Assembly (NCBI GenBank): GCA_021839785.1 | Contig: JAKCAB010000287.1 | Span: 1 to 6,153, forward strand | Direction of reading: 5' to 3' | DNA: 6,153 nucleotides | Source of the DNA: a bacterium | GTDB taxonomy: Bacteria > Verrucomicrobiota > Verrucomicrobiae > Limisphaerales > J093 | Shown here: piece after piece, positions 5,721-6,153 of the stretch | How the letters are laid out: each line of letters starts with the position of its first letter | Position numbering within the stretch: position 1 is the stretch's first letter | The notes under the pieces: generated by a model | What the model saw: only the letters and a program-made list of their open reading frames with translations | What the model was told of the DNA's origin: nothing | The model's database searches: none | Program-made: the position numbers and the translations under genes

Positions 5721-6152
5721 TTAGGCCAGTTGTTTGGTGCTGACGATAGTTTCGGTGCGCGGCCGCGGTTGATAATCTTTGCCGCCGAAAGCGCTGTCGA
5801 GAATCTGTTCCTGTTCGAGTTGGTGCGCCGCCGCGGAACCGGTCGCCGGGCTGGCGGACGCGGGACGACACACGCCGCTGAACGGCAGGCGCCCGAGGAA
5901 TTGCATGCTGACCGTGACCCGCAGGTAGCGCCAGGCGCCCATGTTCTCGGGCTCTTCCTGGACCCAGATGACGTTGGTGCCGTCGCGACAATCGGCCAGC
6001 AACGCCTCCAGTTCCGCGCGCGGGAAGGGGTACAGCTCTTCGAGGCGGACGATGGCCGTGTCGTCGCGCCCCAGTTCCCGGCGGCGGGCTTCCAAGTCGT
6101 ACTAAATTTTTCCCCTGCACAGCAGCCCCCGCTTCATCTCCGCCATAACGAC
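5721..6152 (-). CDS. sucA: 2-oxoglutarate dehydrogenase E1 component, C-terminal part, cut by the window edge and interrupted by an amber codon
   Basis: SucA is the thiamine-diphosphate E1 subunit that decarboxylates 2-oxoglutarate and succinylates the E2 lipoyl arm. Only the C-terminal ~140 codons are present; the other ~750 or more lie beyond the right edge. Diagnostic stretches are YDLEARRRELGRDDTAIVRL, EELYPFP, VIWVQEEPENMGAWRYLR and CRPASASPATGS, all matching the SucA C-terminal domain. In the 16 codons before the stop, the frame reads EMKRGLLCRGKI-stop-YDL. The family has the pattern KRVxxCSGKxYYDL here, so the TAG replaces the first of two conserved tyrosines. Downstream of the stop the frame is intact for 126 residues to TAA 5721, so a simple miscall or a very recent mutation fits better than an old pseudogene. 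If only the part after the stop is read, the first candidate start is TTG 6095, which would not make a working enzyme. Confidence 0.9.
6102..6104 (-). other. In-frame TAG within sucA at a conserved tyrosine position
   Basis: The codon reads TAG on the coding strand where the family has Tyr (TAC or TAT) in the CSGKxYYDL block. A single C-to-G change from TAC would produce it. Two nearby codons that disagree with the family, AGG (6114-6116, Arg for Ser) and GGG (6126-6128, Gly for a hydrophobic residue), can likewise each come from one substitution to G (AGC, GTG). Confidence 0.85.
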
Positions 6153-6153
6153 G

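Noticed and set aside
5221..6120. A 299-codon minus-strand frame spanning the sucA/sucB junction
   Set aside because: It lies in another frame of two clearly identified genes, and its product is almost entirely Arg/Gly/His-rich, typical of a shadow frame.
1..6153. tRNA or rRNA genes, CRISPR arrays, insertion sequences, toxin-antitoxin or defence genes
   Set aside because: Reading both strands showed no cloverleaf-like segment, regularly spaced repeats, transposase motifs or defence-type genes. Apart from the points listed, the window is ordinary housekeeping sequence.

Overview
The window looks like an ordinary chromosomal segment of a GC-rich, Gram-negative-type bacterium. The best lineage guess is Verrucomicrobiota or a PVC relative. 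This rests on a prepilin-like protein combining a type IV pilin N-terminus with a C-terminal H-X9-DG motif, a XylR-type AraC regulator with a sugar-binding-protein domain, and the near absence of Shine-Dalgarno sites in front of clear genes. No phylogenetic search was possible, so the lineage is an inference.

Layout. The first 2.7 kb reads on the plus strand: an HU/IHF-family DNA-binding protein (56-361), histidyl-tRNA synthetase hisS (439-1689), and a prepilin-type H-X9-DG protein (1862-2704). The remaining 3.4 kb reads on the minus strand, in transcription order from the right edge: the C-terminal end of 2-oxoglutarate dehydrogenase E1 (sucA, cut by the window edge), the E2 dihydrolipoyl succinyltransferase sucB (4476-5708), a gap of about 250 bp, a XylR-like regulator (3038-4222), and a possible 78-codon ORF whose TTG start overlaps the regulator's stop codon (2805-3041). 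The two gene blocks converge at about 2705-2804.

How the genes work together. sucA and sucB are 12 nt apart and encode successive subunits of the 2-oxoglutarate dehydrogenase complex of the TCA cycle; they are almost certainly one operon. The lpd (E3) gene sometimes found next is absent, and the regulator follows instead. HU and HisRS are housekeeping proteins. The prepilin-like protein is an orphan, with no secretion or pilus genes nearby.

Two things deserve attention. First, sucA carries an in-frame amber codon exactly where the family has a conserved tyrosine. Two neighbouring family-discordant residues can, like the stop, each be explained by one substitution to G on the coding strand, which suggests base-calling or assembly error near a contig end rather than biology. 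Second, the stretch at 2705-3037 is much less GC-rich than its surroundings (about 50% against well over 60%), holds the coupled small ORF, and contains an imperfect direct repeat. No convincing new multi-gene system was found.
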